Shown piece by piece: positions 6,885 through 18,006 of a stretch of 64,000 nt of DNA; positions within the stretch are counted from its first letter, which is position 1, and each line of letters begins with the position of its first letter. Below the pieces are notes generated by a model. The model was not told where the DNA came from. It was given only the letters and a program-made list of their open reading frames with translations, and ran no database searches. The position numbers and the translations under genes were made by a program. The DNA comes from Microbacteriaceae bacterium PS02066. GTDB lineage: Bacteria > Actinomycetota > Actinomycetes > Actinomycetales > Microbacteriaceae. The DNA lies in contig JASCPH010000007.1 of the NCBI GenBank assembly GCA_029959545.1, positions 1 through 64,000 on the forward strand. Reading direction: 5' to 3'.

Positions 6885-8738
6885 CTACTGATCGAGGGTC
6901 AGGCGCAGTCGCGCCGCATCCAGTTCGCGCAGGCGCAGCCGGACCTCGCGCCCCTCCGGCGAGTCGGGGGCGAGCCGCTGGATGTCTCCCACCAGCTCCT
7001 GCTTCTGCCGGTCGATAGCACGCAATCGGATGCGCAACGCCAGGTCACGGGCCGAGATCACGGCGTGCTCTTCGTCGCGCGCCGGAAACTCCCCCGTGAG
7101 CAGTTCGGCGGCCAACGACCGGTACGGCTCCCTCACGGCGTCGACCGCCGCGGCGGCCCACCCCGGACGAGAGTGATCCGGAACCGCCGCGATGCTCGAG
7201 CGCACCGCCTCGAGCGCGGGATGCTGGAAGGTCTCGTCGAGCGCTGCCCGCAGCTCTGCCGGGTCGAGGCGGTGCCCGTACTGCAGGAAGCCCATCACCG
7301 CGTCGCGCTCCAGATCGGCGGAACGCGGCAGCGAGGCGAGTGTGACGCGCATGGCCGGCGGTTGCGGGGCGTCGGGCGCGGCCACCGGGGCGCCGACCGG
7401 CTCGGGCGCACCGGTGGCGCGGGCCCGCTGGCGGGCCACCTCGCGATGGACGTCTTTCAGGTCTTCGCCGAGCCGGCGCGCGAGGACGTGCTCGTAGCGT
7501 CGACGAAGCGGCTCGTCACGGATCTCGGCCAGCAGCGGGGCGGCGAGGTTCAGGCCCGCGAGCCGGCCCTCGACCGTGCGGAGGTCGAGGCCGGCGAGTC
7601 GCTGGTCGATGACGAACTCGAACATCGGAACTTTGGTGTCCATCAGGGCGCGCACCGCACCGTCACCGCGGGCCAACCGCAGATCGCACGGATCGAGATC
7701 CGCCGGGCCCACGGCCACGAAGCTTTGCACGTTGGCCGTGCGCGTCTCGGCGAATGCACGCACCGCCGCCTTCTGGCCCGCCGCATCCGGATCGAAGGTG
7801 AAGACGATCTCGGCGGCCGCATCGTCGCCCATGATGCGACGCAGCACCTTCATGTGGTCGGCGCCGAACGCCGTGCCACAGGTCGCGACCGCCGTGGTGA
7901 GCCCGGCCAGGTGGCACGCCATGACGTCGGTGTAGCCCTCGACGACGATGACACGACGCTTCTCGCCGCGGGCCATGTCGCGCTTGGCGAGGTCGATGCC
8001 GTAGAGCACCTGCGACTTGCGATAGATCGGCGTCTCGGGCGTGTTGAGGTACTTCGGCCCCTTGTCGTCCTCGAGCAGGCGTCGCGCACCGAAGCCGAGT
8101 ACCTGACCGGTGACATCGCGGATGGGCCAGACGACCCGACCACGGAATCGGTCGTAGACGCCGCGCTGCCCCTGGGAGACGAGGCCCGCCGTCAGCAACT
8201 CCTCCTTGGTGAAGCCCTTCGCCGTCAGCGCGTCGAGCATCCCGGACCATCCCGGCGGCGCGAATCCGACGCCGAAGTGCGCGGCGGCGCCCGCATCGAA
8301 GCCCCGCTCACCGAGGAAACGACGTCCGACCTCGGCCTCGGGAGTCAGCAACTGCGCGCGGAAGAACTCGGCCGCCGCAGCATTCGCCGCGTAGAGACGG
8401 GCGCGTCCGGACGTCTCCGGCGCCGCGCCACCCTCCTCGTAGTGGAGGGTGTAGCCGATGCGTCCCGCGAGACGCTCGACCGCCTCCGTGAACGTCAGGT
8501 GGTCCATCCGCCGCAGGAACGTGTACACGTCGCCGGACTCGCCGCATCCGAAGCAGTGGTAGAACCCCACCTGCGGTCGCACGTGGAAGCTGGGACTCTT
8601 CTCGTCGTGGAACGGGCACAGCCCCTTGAGCGAGCCGACGCCCGCGGACTTGAGCGCAACGCGCTCCCCCACGATGTCGGCGATGTTCGTGCGGGCCTTC
8701 ACCTCCTCGACGTCGGCCTGCGCGATGCGCCCCGGCAT
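6885..8738 (-). CDS. dnaG: DNA primase
   Basis: Makes RNA primers at the replication fork. The N-terminal CHC2 zinc ribbon is complete: Cys41, His44, Cys62 and Cys65 in CPFHDEKSPSFH and CFGCGESGD. It is followed by the RNA-polymerase-like core with the TOPRIM motif VVEGYTDVMA and FDPDAAGQKA, then a C-terminal helicase-interacting region. The 617 residues are normal for actinobacteria. Its ATG overlaps the dgt stop by one base (TGATG), so translation is probably coupled. The usual dgt-dnaG order of Microbacteriaceae is kept. Confidence 0.97.
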   Translation of the reverse strand: MPGRIAQADVEEVKARTNIADIVGERVALKSAGVGSLKGLCPFHDEKSPSFHVRPQVGFYHCFGCGESGDVYTFLRRMDHLTFTEAVERLAGRIGYTLHYEEGGAAPETSGRARLYAANAAAAEFFRAQLLTPEAEVGRRFLGERGFDAGAAAHFGVGFAPPGWSGMLDALTAKGFTKEELLTAGLVSQGQRGVYDRFRGRVVWPIRDVTGQVLGFGARRLLEDDKGPKYLNTPETPIYRKSQVLYGIDLAKRDMARGEKRRVIVVEGYTDVMACHLAGLTTAVATCGTAFGADHMKVLRRIMGDDAAAEIVFTFDPDAAGQKAAVRAFAETRTANVQSFVAVGPADLDPCDLRLARGDGAVRALMDTKVPMFEFVIDQRLAGLDLRTVEGRLAGLNLAAPLLAEIRDEPLRRRYEHVLARRLGEDLKDVHREVARQRARATGAPEPVGAPVAAPDAPQPPAMRVTLASLPRSADLERDAVMGFLQYGHRLDPAELRAALDETFQHPALEAVRSSIAAVPDHSRPGWAAAAVDAVREPYRSLAAELLTGEFPARDEEHAVISARDLALRIRLRAIDRQKQELVGDIQRLAPDSPEGREVRLRLRELDAARLRLTLDQ

Positions 8739-10081
8739 CAGAGGCCCTCGAGGGGCTCGGGAAGGGCGTACAGGGAGCGAGCGATCGTTCGCCCTCCCGG
8801 CATCCAGACATCGAGGGTCTCGGTGTCGATCTCGCCCACCAGCCGGTGGTGCCAGCCGAGTGCGAAACGGTCGGTCAGACTCGCCACCTGATCGACGATC
8901 ACGCGGCGACGTGCACTGTCGCTGTCCGCTCGGGCGAAATCCTCCGCGTGCAGAGCGTCAAGATGGTCCGGCGCCTCCCAGAGGGCCGTCGCGAGTCGCT
9001 TCAGCAGACGCCGCTGCTCGCGGTAGAGACCCTTTCGCCCCTCGATCGTGACGACAAAGGCCCCGATCGTGCCCTTGAGCACGGCCATCTCGGCCTCGAC
9101 CACGCGCGGGACGACGACGTGGCCGTTGTACCGCGTGAGCGCCGGTGCGTCGTACGCCTCGCGTGTCGCGGCGGTCGCGGCGCGTGCGAAGCGGCCGATC
9201 AGGTCAGAGGTGAGGTTCTTCAGCCGCGCGTGCGCGGCGCGGGTGCCGTCGAAGGAGGCGATCCACTCCGGCAGGCTGGTCAGGCGGTAGAGAGCGTCCT
9301 CGAGCTCGTCTCGTGTGAAGTCGTAGCCGACCCAGGTCTGGATGGCGCTCAGCAATGCCGCGTGCTGGCGCGGGTCAGAGAGGCGTCCGGGGTCGAGATA
9401 TCCGTTGATGACGGCGTCCTCGAAGTCGTGCACCGAGTAGGCGATGTCATCGGAAAGGTCCATGACCTCCGCCTCGATGCAGCGCACCCGTCCCGGCGCG
9501 CCCTGGCGCATCCAGCGGAAGACGGGTTCGTCGTCGGGGTAGACACCGAACTTCAGTCGCCCACCCGGATCGGGAACGGGGTTGTCGATCGTCCACGGGT
9601 ACTTGCAGGTCGCGTCGAGGCTGGCGCGCGTCAGATTGAGCCCGTAGCTGTGGCCGTCGTCCGAGATCACCTTCGACTCAAGACGGGTCAGGATGCGGAG
9701 CGTCTGGGCATTGCCCTCGAAACCACCGATGTCCTCGGCCCAATCGTTGAGCGCACGCTCGCCGTTGTGGCCGAAAGGCGGATGACCGAGGTCGTGGCTC
9801 AGGCACGCCGTGTCCACGACGTCCGGTGCGAGCTGCAGGGCGGTCGCCAGCTCGCGCCCCACCTGCGCGACTTCCAGCGAGTGCGTCAAACGGTTACGCG
9901 CGAAATCGGCCGGGCTCGCCGGGGAGAGTACCTGCGTCTTGGCCGCGAGGCGGCGCAGCGAGGCGGAGTGGAGCACACGGGCGCGGTCACGGGCGAAATC
10001 GTCGCGCTGCGAGCGATGCTGCTCCGCGAAGAAGCGTTCGGCGTCGCTCGCCTCGTAGCCGTCGGGGCGCGTCCCCGTCAC
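8738..10081 (-). CDS. dgt: dGTP triphosphohydrolase-like HD protein
   Basis: HD-domain phosphohydrolase that hydrolyses dNTPs (dGTP in the type enzyme) to nucleoside and triphosphate. The HD motifs are clear: RLTHSLEVAQ, then CLSHDLGHPPFGHNGE, and later DLSDDIAYSVHDFED. About 447 residues. I chose the GTG at 10081, seven bases after the dusB stop; an ATG at 10117 inside dusB is possible. The open frame continues much further upstream but that part only mirrors dusB. It is the middle gene of dusB-dgt-dnaG. Confidence 0.92.
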   Translation of the reverse strand: MTGTRPDGYEASDAERFFAEQHRSQRDDFARDRARVLHSASLRRLAAKTQVLSPASPADFARNRLTHSLEVAQVGRELATALQLAPDVVDTACLSHDLGHPPFGHNGERALNDWAEDIGGFEGNAQTLRILTRLESKVISDDGHSYGLNLTRASLDATCKYPWTIDNPVPDPGGRLKFGVYPDDEPVFRWMRQGAPGRVRCIEAEVMDLSDDIAYSVHDFEDAVINGYLDPGRLSDPRQHAALLSAIQTWVGYDFTRDELEDALYRLTSLPEWIASFDGTRAAHARLKNLTSDLIGRFARAATAATREAYDAPALTRYNGHVVVPRVVEAEMAVLKGTIGAFVVTIEGRKGLYREQRRLLKRLATALWEAPDHLDALHAEDFARADSDSARRRVIVDQVASLTDRFALGWHHRLVGEIDTETLDVWMPGGRTIARSLYALPEPLEGL

Positions 10082-10088
10082 GGATCGT

Positions 10089-11249
10089 TCAGCCGCCACT
10101 GTGGTCGAGCTCCGCATCCGCCAGCGCGCCGGCAGCGCCCGTTGCCAGCTCCCGACTGTCGAGCCATCCGTCGGGAAGCGCCGGACGCTTCGGGGTTCCC
10201 GCGCGGCCGCGCTGGCCCTCCGCCGCTTCACCCGGGTACGGCGCGTCGAGCTCCAGCGTGCCGAGGAGATCGTCGATCTCCTGCAACGAGGAGGCCGTCG
10301 CCAGGCGCGCTCGGATGTCGCCGCCCACGGGATAGCCCTTGAAGTACCAGGCCACGTGCTTGCGGATGTCCCGACATCCACGATCCTCGTCCTCGAAGAA
10401 CTCGACCAGCAGCTGCGCATGACGCCGGAAGGCGTCTGCGACGAAGCCGAGGGTCGCGTCGACGGGTCGCGTGCCGGCACCGCCGCCGAACGCGCGAGCC
10501 AGATCGCCGAAGAGCCACGGACGTCCGAGGCAGCCCCGACCCACCACAACGCCGTCGCAGCCGGTCTGCTCGACCATACGCACCGCGTCCTCGGCCGACC
10601 AGATGTCACCGTTGCCCAGCACCGGCACGCTCGTGATGGTCTGCTTCAACGTCCCGATCGCGTCCCAGTCGGCGTTGCCCGAGTAGAACTGCGACGCGGT
10701 GCGCGCGTGCAGCGCGATCGCGGCGACGCCCGCATCCTCCGCGATCCGAGCCGCATCCAGATAGGTGAGGTGGTCGTCGTCGATGCCCTTGCGCATCTTC
10801 ACCGTCACGGGAATGTCACCCGCGCCGCGCACGGCCGCGCGAACGATGTCGCCGAACAGCCCGCTCTTCCACGGCAGCGCCGCTCCGCCGCCCTTGCGGG
10901 TGACCTTGGGAACGGGGCAGCCGAAGTTCAGATCGATGTGGTCGGCGCGGTCTTCGTCCGCGAGCAGCCGCGCGGCGGCTCCCACGGTCGCGGGGTCGAC
11001 GCCGTAAAGCTGCACCGAGCGAGGCGTCTCGGATTCGTGATGGCGGATGAGGCGCATGGTCGTGTCGTTGCGCTCGACCAGAGCACGCGAGGTGATCATC
11101 TCGCTCACGTAGAGTCCCGCGCCGTACTCACGGCACAACCGGCGAAACGCCGTGTTGGTGATGCCCGCCATCGGCGCGAGGACCACCGGCACCTCGACCT
11201 CGATGGGGCCGAGCCGCAGGGGGCGCGCGGGGGCGATTGTCGTGGTCAC
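10089..11249 (-). CDS. dusB: tRNA-dihydrouridine synthase
   Basis: FMN-dependent enzyme that reduces uridine to dihydrouridine in tRNA D loops. A TIM-barrel of 386 residues begins with VVLAPMAGITNTAFRRL, carries the active-site Cys in LNFGCPVPKVTRKGGG, and has the FMN-phosphate segment GNGDIW and DGVVVGRGCLGRPW. The start is a GTG with GGGAG about nine bases upstream. GAGAAT six bases upstream could equally be a leaderless -10. Divergent from the glutathione peroxidase gene with 51 bases between starts. Confidence 0.94.
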   Translation of the reverse strand: MTTTIAPARPLRLGPIEVEVPVVLAPMAGITNTAFRRLCREYGAGLYVSEMITSRALVERNDTTMRLIRHHESETPRSVQLYGVDPATVGAAARLLADEDRADHIDLNFGCPVPKVTRKGGGAALPWKSGLFGDIVRAAVRGAGDIPVTVKMRKGIDDDHLTYLDAARIAEDAGVAAIALHARTASQFYSGNADWDAIGTLKQTITSVPVLGNGDIWSAEDAVRMVEQTGCDGVVVGRGCLGRPWLFGDLARAFGGGAGTRPVDATLGFVADAFRRHAQLLVEFFEDEDRGCRDIRKHVAWYFKGYPVGGDIRARLATASSLQEIDDLLGTLELDAPYPGEAAEGQRGRAGTPKRPALPDGWLDSRELATGAAGALADAELDHSGG

Positions 11250-11287
11250 CAAATCATTCTCCCAGACCGACGGCGCGCGCGGCGGCG

Positions 11288-11293
11288 TACTGT
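11288..11293 (+). promoter_or_regulatory. -10 element of the peroxidase gene
   Basis: TACTGT lies seven bases before the ATG at 11301, with no convincing ribosome binding site. This is consistent with a leaderless transcript. Confidence 0.4.
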
Positions 11294-11300
11294 AAGGCTC

Positions 11301-11804
11301 ATGAGCGCGACCACCGCCGAAGACCTGCGTGCCATCCCCTTCACCGCCGCAGACGGCAGCCGGAAGACCCTTGCCGAGTACGGCCAGAACGTTCTCATGA
11401 TCGTCAACGTCGCCTCCCGCTGCGGGCTCGCCCCGCAGTACGAGCAGCTCGAGGAGTTGCAGCGCACCTACGGCGAGCGGGGATTCACCGTCCTCGGGTT
11501 CCCCTGCAATCAGTTCATGGGCCAGGAACCGGGATCCGTCGAGGAGATCCTCGAGTACTGCTCGACGACATGGGGCGTGACGTTCCCGGTGAACGACAAG
11601 GTGAAGGTCAACGGCCCCGGCGCCGCTCCCCTGTACAAGGCGCTGAAGCGCGCAAAGGACGAAGAGGGAAAGCGCGGCCCGATCCTCTGGAACTTCGAGA
11701 AGTTCGTGCTCACCCCGGCCGGAGACGTGCACCGGTTCCGCCCGACCACGAAGCCCGACGACCCGGCGATCGTCGGGGTCATCGAGCGGAACCTGCCCGC
11801 GTGA
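11301..11804 (+). CDS. Glutathione peroxidase family protein (Cys type)
   Basis: Thiol peroxidase of the glutathione-peroxidase fold, 167 residues. The active site is visible as ASRCGLAPQY (peroxidatic Cys rather than selenocysteine), FPCNQFMGQEPG (Gln, and a resolving Cys) and WNFEKF (Trp and Asn). Cys-type bacterial members usually take electrons from thioredoxin rather than glutathione, which fits actinobacteria that use mycothiol. The stop is one base from the stop of the convergent DsbA-family gene. Confidence 0.93.
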   Translation: MSATTAEDLRAIPFTAADGSRKTLAEYGQNVLMIVNVASRCGLAPQYEQLEELQRTYGERGFTVLGFPCNQFMGQEPGSVEEILEYCSTTWGVTFPVNDKVKVNGPGAAPLYKALKRAKDEEGKRGPILWNFEKFVLTPAGDVHRFRPTTKPDDPAIVGVIERNLPA

Positions 11805-11805
11805 G

Positions 11806-12480
11806 TCAGGCCGTCTCGGCGCCCTGTCGCTCCGCCCACACCTGGCGGGCGATCTGCGCGAATGCCTCGGGCGGCTGCGCTCCGCTCACCCCGTAGCGTT
11901 CGTCGATGACGAAGAACGGCACGGCGTTGATACCGTACGCCGTGGCCTGCGCCTTGTCCGCCTCGACGGCTTCGAGGTACCGGTCGCTCTCCAGCGCCTC
12001 GCGCGCCGCATCCGCATCCAGACCCACCTCGGCCGCCAGCGTCACGAGGTCGTCGATCCGACCCACGTGGTGTCCTTCCACGAAGTAGGCGGCCATCAGG
12101 CGCTCCGTCATCTCCCGCTGCAGGCCCTGCTCCTTGGCGAAGTGCAGCAGCTGATGCGCGAGCACCGTGTTCGTGTGCTGGAGCTTTTCGAAGTGGTAGT
12201 CGAGCCCGGCCTCGGCTGCGACGCCGGTGACACGATCGAGCATTTGCCGAACCTGGTCGTGCGGCATCCCCTTGTACTCCGCCAGGAAGTCGACCTCGTT
12301 GCCCTGGAAATCGACCGGCGTGTCGGGCGAGAGCTCGTACGAGTGGAAGGTCACTTCCACCCGCGGGGCGTCCACGTCATCCGCGGTGGCCTTCAATCCG
12401 GCCTCGAGATTGCGCTTACCGATGTAACACCACGGGCACGCGATGTCACTCCACACGTCGATACGAATCGGGTCTGTCAT
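11806..12480 (-). CDS. DsbA family oxidoreductase (FrnE-like)
   Basis: Cytoplasmic thioredoxin-fold protein of 224 residues with the active-site motif CPWCYIG near residue 15 and a helical insertion. A cis-Pro loop (INAVPFFVIDERYGVSGAQ) lies near the end. This arrangement matches the FrnE/2-hydroxychromene isomerase-like branch. There is no signal peptide. Start ATG at 12480, without an obvious ribosome binding site. It may act in thiol redox control alongside the adjacent peroxidase, but no direct link is shown. Confidence 0.9.
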   Translation of the reverse strand: MTDPIRIDVWSDIACPWCYIGKRNLEAGLKATADDVDAPRVEVTFHSYELSPDTPVDFQGNEVDFLAEYKGMPHDQVRQMLDRVTGVAAEAGLDYHFEKLQHTNTVLAHQLLHFAKEQGLQREMTERLMAAYFVEGHHVGRIDDLVTLAAEVGLDADAAREALESDRYLEAVEADKAQATAYGINAVPFFVIDERYGVSGAQPPEAFAQIARQVWAERQGAETA

Positions 12481-12648
12481 GACGGGAGCAACGGCGGCTC
12501 GGCCCGCACTATTCCGATGCCCCGGCGACCGGGAGCGACGAACGCTGAGAAGCTGTGAAGAATGACCGCGCAAAAGAGGCCCGCTGTGCGAGACTGCTGA
12601 AGGCTGCCGTGGGGGTATGCCGGCACCTGAGCAACATGGGGAAAGCAC

Positions 12649-13752
12649 GTGGGGACCCGAACCCCGGCGCGTGACGCGCGCCACGCACGACGACGACGTC
12701 GCCGCACCATCGTCTGGGTGAGCTCGCTCATCGCCGTCCTCGCTGTGGGTGCGACCACCGCGGCGGCCGTGGTCCTGCCGCAGCTGCCGCCGTCCTTCCC
12801 GTTCGCGGCGGAACAGACACCCAGCTCGTCACCCACGCTGGCCCACTCGCCGGACCCGGCACCCTTGCCCACGCCGGTGCAGACACCCGATGTTCCGCCG
12901 CCGCCCCCCGCCGCACCGACCTCTCCGCTGGCGCTTCCCTGTGACACCACGACCCTGATGTCGGTCTGGGCGCACCAGGACGACGACCTGATCTTCGCCA
13001 ACCCGTCGCTACAAGAGGCCGTGAGCAACGGCGAATGCGTCCGCACGCTCTATCTCACCGCCGGCGACGCCGGTAAGGGAACGAACTACTCGCGTTCGCG
13101 CGAACTGGGCATCCTCCGGGCGTACAACACGATGCGCGGCGCGCAGGCGTTCTGGGACGAGACCAGCGTGACCACGCTGTCCGGCGCGCACGTCACCATC
13201 TTCTCCCGGCAGGGCGACCCCAAACTCAGCGTCGCATTCCTCCGCTTGCCCGACGGAGGCCTCGACGCGGGCGGATTCGTCGCAACCGGCCACGCGAGCA
13301 TCCCGCAGCTCGAGTCCGGCGCGATCCCCGCGCTGGCTCCCATCGACGGCGGCCCGCCGCTCAGCGCCCCGGTGTTGCAGCAGACCGTCGCCGAGGCCAT
13401 CACGGCCTGGGCGCCCACCCGGCTGTTCACGCATGTCCCCGCGAACTCGCCCTTGACGCAGGGCGACCATCCCGACCACGGCGCGACGGGGGCGATCGTG
13501 CGGGCGGCGGCGCAGAGCGTCGGCTATCCGGTCGACGCCATCAGATACTTCGTGGGATATCCGTCACAGAAGCTGCCCGTCAATCTCAGCGGTGACGTCC
13601 TCAACCACAAGGTCGACATTTACCGGATCTACGCGAAGGAGGACCCGGTGATCGCCTGTGCCGACAACACCGCCTGCCTCGCCCGCAAGGGATTCGGCGC
13701 GTGGCTGCAGCGCTCCTACCCGAAGACGGATGCGGAGCTCGGTATCGGCTGA
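12649..13752 (+). CDS. Secreted PIG-L/LmbE-family deacetylase
   Basis: Zinc-dependent N-acetyl-sugar deacetylase family. An Arg-rich start and one hydrophobic helix (about 20-43) form a signal peptide or anchor. A Pro/Thr/Ser-rich linker (about 50-90) follows, then the PIG-L domain. The metal-binding motif reads WAHQDDDL in place of the classical AHPDDE, and the later His motif is QGDHPDH. The AHQDD variant occurs in secreted actinobacterial members. The substrate is unknown; cell-wall or glycan deacetylation is a guess from the export signal. The GTG start follows GGGGAAAG. Confidence 0.87.
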   Translation: MGTRTPARDARHARRRRRRTIVWVSSLIAVLAVGATTAAAVVLPQLPPSFPFAAEQTPSSSPTLAHSPDPAPLPTPVQTPDVPPPPPAAPTSPLALPCDTTTLMSVWAHQDDDLIFANPSLQEAVSNGECVRTLYLTAGDAGKGTNYSRSRELGILRAYNTMRGAQAFWDETSVTTLSGAHVTIFSRQGDPKLSVAFLRLPDGGLDAGGFVATGHASIPQLESGAIPALAPIDGGPPLSAPVLQQTVAEAITAWAPTRLFTHVPANSPLTQGDHPDHGATGAIVRAAAQSVGYPVDAIRYFVGYPSQKLPVNLSGDVLNHKVDIYRIYAKEDPVIACADNTACLARKGFGAWLQRSYPKTDAELGIG

Positions 13753-13759
13753 GCCCGCG

Positions 13760-14563
13760 TCAGGAGCGCGGCGCGTCGACCGCGCCGCCGAAGCGGCGAT
13801 CGCGGCCCAGGTACAGGTCGATCGCCCGCCACAGATCGCGGCGGCCGAAATCTGGCCAGAGGGTGTCGAGGAACACGAACTCGGCGTAAGCGGACTCCCA
13901 CAGCAGGAAGTTCGAGGTCCGCTGCTCGCCGCTGGAACGGACGAACAGGTCCACATCCGGCATATCCGGCTGGTAGAGCCGACGCTGCACGAGCTTCTCC
14001 GTGACGGCGGACGGTCGCAGGCGCCCTGCGGCGACATCATCCGCGATGGATCGCATCGCGTCGACCAGCTCGACGCGACCGCCGTAGTTGACGCACATCG
14101 TCAGCGTGAGCACCGTGTTGTCGCGCGTGAGCTCTTCGGCGTACTGGAGCTCTTTGATGACCGAGCCCCACAGCCGCGGTTTGCGTCCGGCCCACCGCAC
14201 CCGCACACCCCACTCGTTGAGCTGGTCACGGCGACGGTGCAGCACGTCGCGGTTGAAGCCCATCAGGAAGCGCACCTCGTCGGGCGAACGGCTCCAATTC
14301 TCCGTCGAGAACGCGTAGACCGAGAGATGGGTGACGCCCGCCTGAATCGCGCCGGCGACCACGTCCAGGAGCGCCGCCTCACCCGCCTTGTGTCCCTCGA
14401 CACGGGTGAGTCCGCGGCCGTTCGCCCACCGTCCGTTGCCGTCCATCACGATCGCCACGTGACGGGGAACCGTGCCGCGCTGGTAAGCGGGCGGGTACTC
14501 GCCCGTCCAGTCGACGGGTCGATACGGCACCGCATCCCGATGCGTGTAGGGCTTCGGGCTCAT
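13760..14563 (-). CDS. uppS: Isoprenyl transferase (undecaprenyl diphosphate synthase family)
   Basis: Cis-prenyltransferase that makes the polyprenyl diphosphate carrier for cell-wall glycans. Motif I is [10 protein letters not shown] with the Mg-binding Asp, then [12 protein letters not shown], and the C-terminal [18 protein letters not shown] and YAEFVF motifs are complete. 267 residues. ATG at 14563 overlaps the recO stop by four bases (ATGA), a conserved recO-uppS coupling. Product chain length (C50 or C55) cannot be told from sequence alone. Confidence 0.95.
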   Translation of the reverse strand: MSPKPYTHRDAVPYRPVDWTGEYPPAYQRGTVPRHVAIVMDGNGRWANGRGLTRVEGHKAGEAALLDVVAGAIQAGVTHLSVYAFSTENWSRSPDEVRFLMGFNRDVLHRRRDQLNEWGVRVRWAGRKPRLWGSVIKELQYAEELTRDNTVLTLTMCVNYGGRVELVDAMRSIADDVAAGRLRPSAVTEKLVQRRLYQPDMPDVDLFVRSSGEQRTSNFLLWESAYAEFVFLDTLWPDFGRRDLWRAIDLYLGRDRRFGGAVDAPRS

Positions 14564-15288
14564 CGGGCTCTTTCCACGTGGGACAGGGATCGGATACCGC
14601 GGTCGAGGTGCCACTGCGCGTAGGCGGCGACGAGCCCGGACGCGGAAGCGTGCGTGCGCTCGGTGGCGGCGTCGACGCACGCCCAGTCACCGGTCAGCAA
14701 CGCACGGAGATGGCCCGTGGTCTCGATGTCGACGCGCGCGGATCCCGCGGGCGCGCAGGCGGGGCACACCATGCCTCCGGCCTGTGCGACGAACGCGTTA
14801 TGCGGGCCCGGCGCACCGCACCGGGCGCAGTCCTCGAGACCGGGCGCCCACCCCGAAAGGGCGAGCGCGCGCAGGAGATAGGAGTCGAGGATGCTGCGCG
14901 GCGCGTGGTCGGCGCGAGCGAGAGCGCGCAGGCCGCCCACCAGCAGCAGGTAGTGCGATGCGGACGCCTCCGCGTCTCCCAGCCGGTCGGCCGTCTCAGC
15001 CATCGCGCTCGCGGCGGTGTAGCTGTCGTAATCGCCGGCGATGTCGGCGCCGTAGGTGCCCAGCGACTCCGCCTGCTGGACGATGTCGAGCGAACGGCCG
15101 GCGTAGAGCTGAACGTCGGCGACCATGAACGGCTCCAGCCGCGCGCCCAGCCGGGAGGACGTGCGGCGCACGCCTTTTGCGACGGCGCGGATCTTGCCGG
15201 TGCGGCGCCCGAGCATGGTGACGATCCGATCCGCCTCACCCAGCTTGTGGGTGCGCAGGACCACGACTTCGTCGCGATAGGTGGGCAC
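14560..15288 (-). CDS. recO: DNA repair protein RecO
   Basis: RecF-pathway mediator that loads RecA and anneals single strands. The 242-residue protein has the N-terminal OB fold ([20 protein letters not shown], then [16 protein letters not shown]). A zinc-binding cluster CARCG and CPAC lies near residues 150-180. The GTG start has GATAAT five bases upstream, so it is probably leaderless. Divergent from the TRIC-like gene, separated by 35 bases. Confidence 0.95.
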   Translation of the reverse strand: MPTYRDEVVVLRTHKLGEADRIVTMLGRRTGKIRAVAKGVRRTSSRLGARLEPFMVADVQLYAGRSLDIVQQAESLGTYGADIAGDYDSYTAASAMAETADRLGDAEASASHYLLLVGGLRALARADHAPRSILDSYLLRALALSGWAPGLEDCARCGAPGPHNAFVAQAGGMVCPACAPAGSARVDIETTGHLRALLTGDWACVDAATERTHASASGLVAAYAQWHLDRGIRSLSHVERAR

Positions 15289-15293
15289 ACTCG

Positions 15294-15317
15294 ATTATCC
15301 CGCGGAGCAGAGACAAT
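15294..15317. promoter_or_regulatory. Divergent leaderless promoters for recO and the TRIC-like gene
   Basis: GATAAT (minus strand, 15294-15299) lies five bases before the recO GTG. GACAAT (plus strand, 15312-15317) lies six bases before the GTG at 15324. Both promoters sit in a 35-base gap and neither gene has a ribosome binding site. Confidence 0.6.
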
Positions 15318-15323
15318 GGATGC

Positions 15324-16025
15324 GTGACCGAGCCGCTCTTCGTGATCCCTCTCTGGGCCGATCTCACCGCCGTCGCCCTCGGAGGAGTCCAGGGCGCGCT
15401 CTTCGCGTCCGGCTTCCGCGGACAGCGCCGCCTCGACCTGCTCGGCGTCGCCATCATCGGCATCCTGTTCGGTATGGGCGGGGGTCTGATCCGCGACCTC
15501 CTGCTCGGAGTCGCTCCCGCCACCCTGCAGAGCGACTGGTACCTGCTCACGGCCATGGCCGCATCCCTCATCGGCATGCTGCTGGCTGGCCTGTTCCAGC
15601 GTCTGAACCGGGTCATCGTCTCGCTCGACGCTTTCGTCATCGGGCTCTTCGGCGCCTTCGGCACGAGCAAGGCCCTCGCCCTGGGGCTCCCGGTCGTGCC
15701 CGCCGTCTTCGTCGGCGTCTGTGCCGCTGTGGGCGGCGGGGTGCTTCGTGACGTCATCATGGGCCTGCCGGTGGCCATCATGCACGTGGGATCGCTCTAC
15801 GCCGTAGCCGCAGCCGCTGGCTGTGTCGTGCTCGCGACGCTCGACGCGTTCGGCGTGAACCTCGTCGTCGCGGCGATCGTCGGCATCGCGGTGACGACCA
15901 TCATCCGCATCCTTGCCGTGATCTTCGACCTGTCCCTCCCGGAGCAGCGGATGCTGTACCGCCGCAAGGTCGCCGTGGAGACCGCCGCGATCCCGATCGT
16001 GCGGCCCGCCGCCGAGCCCGACTAA
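15324..16025 (+). CDS. TRIC-type (UPF0126/YadS) membrane channel protein
   Basis: Seven-helix membrane protein of 233 residues built from two homologous halves. Each half carries the family hallmark: GMGGGLIRDLLLG in the first and VGGGVLRDVIMG in the second. The glycine-rich kinks line the pore of prokaryotic trimeric intracellular cation channels, which conduct monovalent cations. A short cytoplasmic tail follows. GTG start, apparently leaderless. Physiological role in this organism is unknown. Confidence 0.92.
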   Translation: MTEPLFVIPLWADLTAVALGGVQGALFASGFRGQRRLDLLGVAIIGILFGMGGGLIRDLLLGVAPATLQSDWYLLTAMAASLIGMLLAGLFQRLNRVIVSLDAFVIGLFGAFGTSKALALGLPVVPAVFVGVCAAVGGGVLRDVIMGLPVAIMHVGSLYAVAAAAGCVVLATLDAFGVNLVVAAIVGIAVTTIIRILAVIFDLSLPEQRMLYRRKVAVETAAIPIVRPAAEPD

Positions 16026-16027
16026 GC

Positions 16028-16102
16028 ACCGCGAGACTGCACTTTCGCCACGAGATCACGGGTAACACCCGTGATCTCGTGCGGAAGATGCAGTCTCGCG
16101 GT
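16028..16102. repeat. Long imperfect palindrome (REPIN-like or bidirectional terminator)
   Basis: Two 36-base arms face each other around AAC. Outer blocks ACCGCGAGACTGCA and inner blocks CACGAGATCACGGGT are perfectly inverted (14 and 15 bp). The seven bases between them differ (CTTTCGC against TCTTCCG), leaving a symmetrical internal loop. It fills the gap between the convergent TRIC-like gene and leuA. It may terminate both. Its modular form also resembles two inverted REP units. Confidence 0.75.
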
Positions 16103-16116
16103 CGTGGGGATCGGGA

Positions 16117-18006
<1,890 letters not shown>

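Noticed and set aside
10082..10609. N-terminal extension of dgt upstream of 10081.
   Set aside because: It overlaps dusB in another frame and has no similarity to the HD family.
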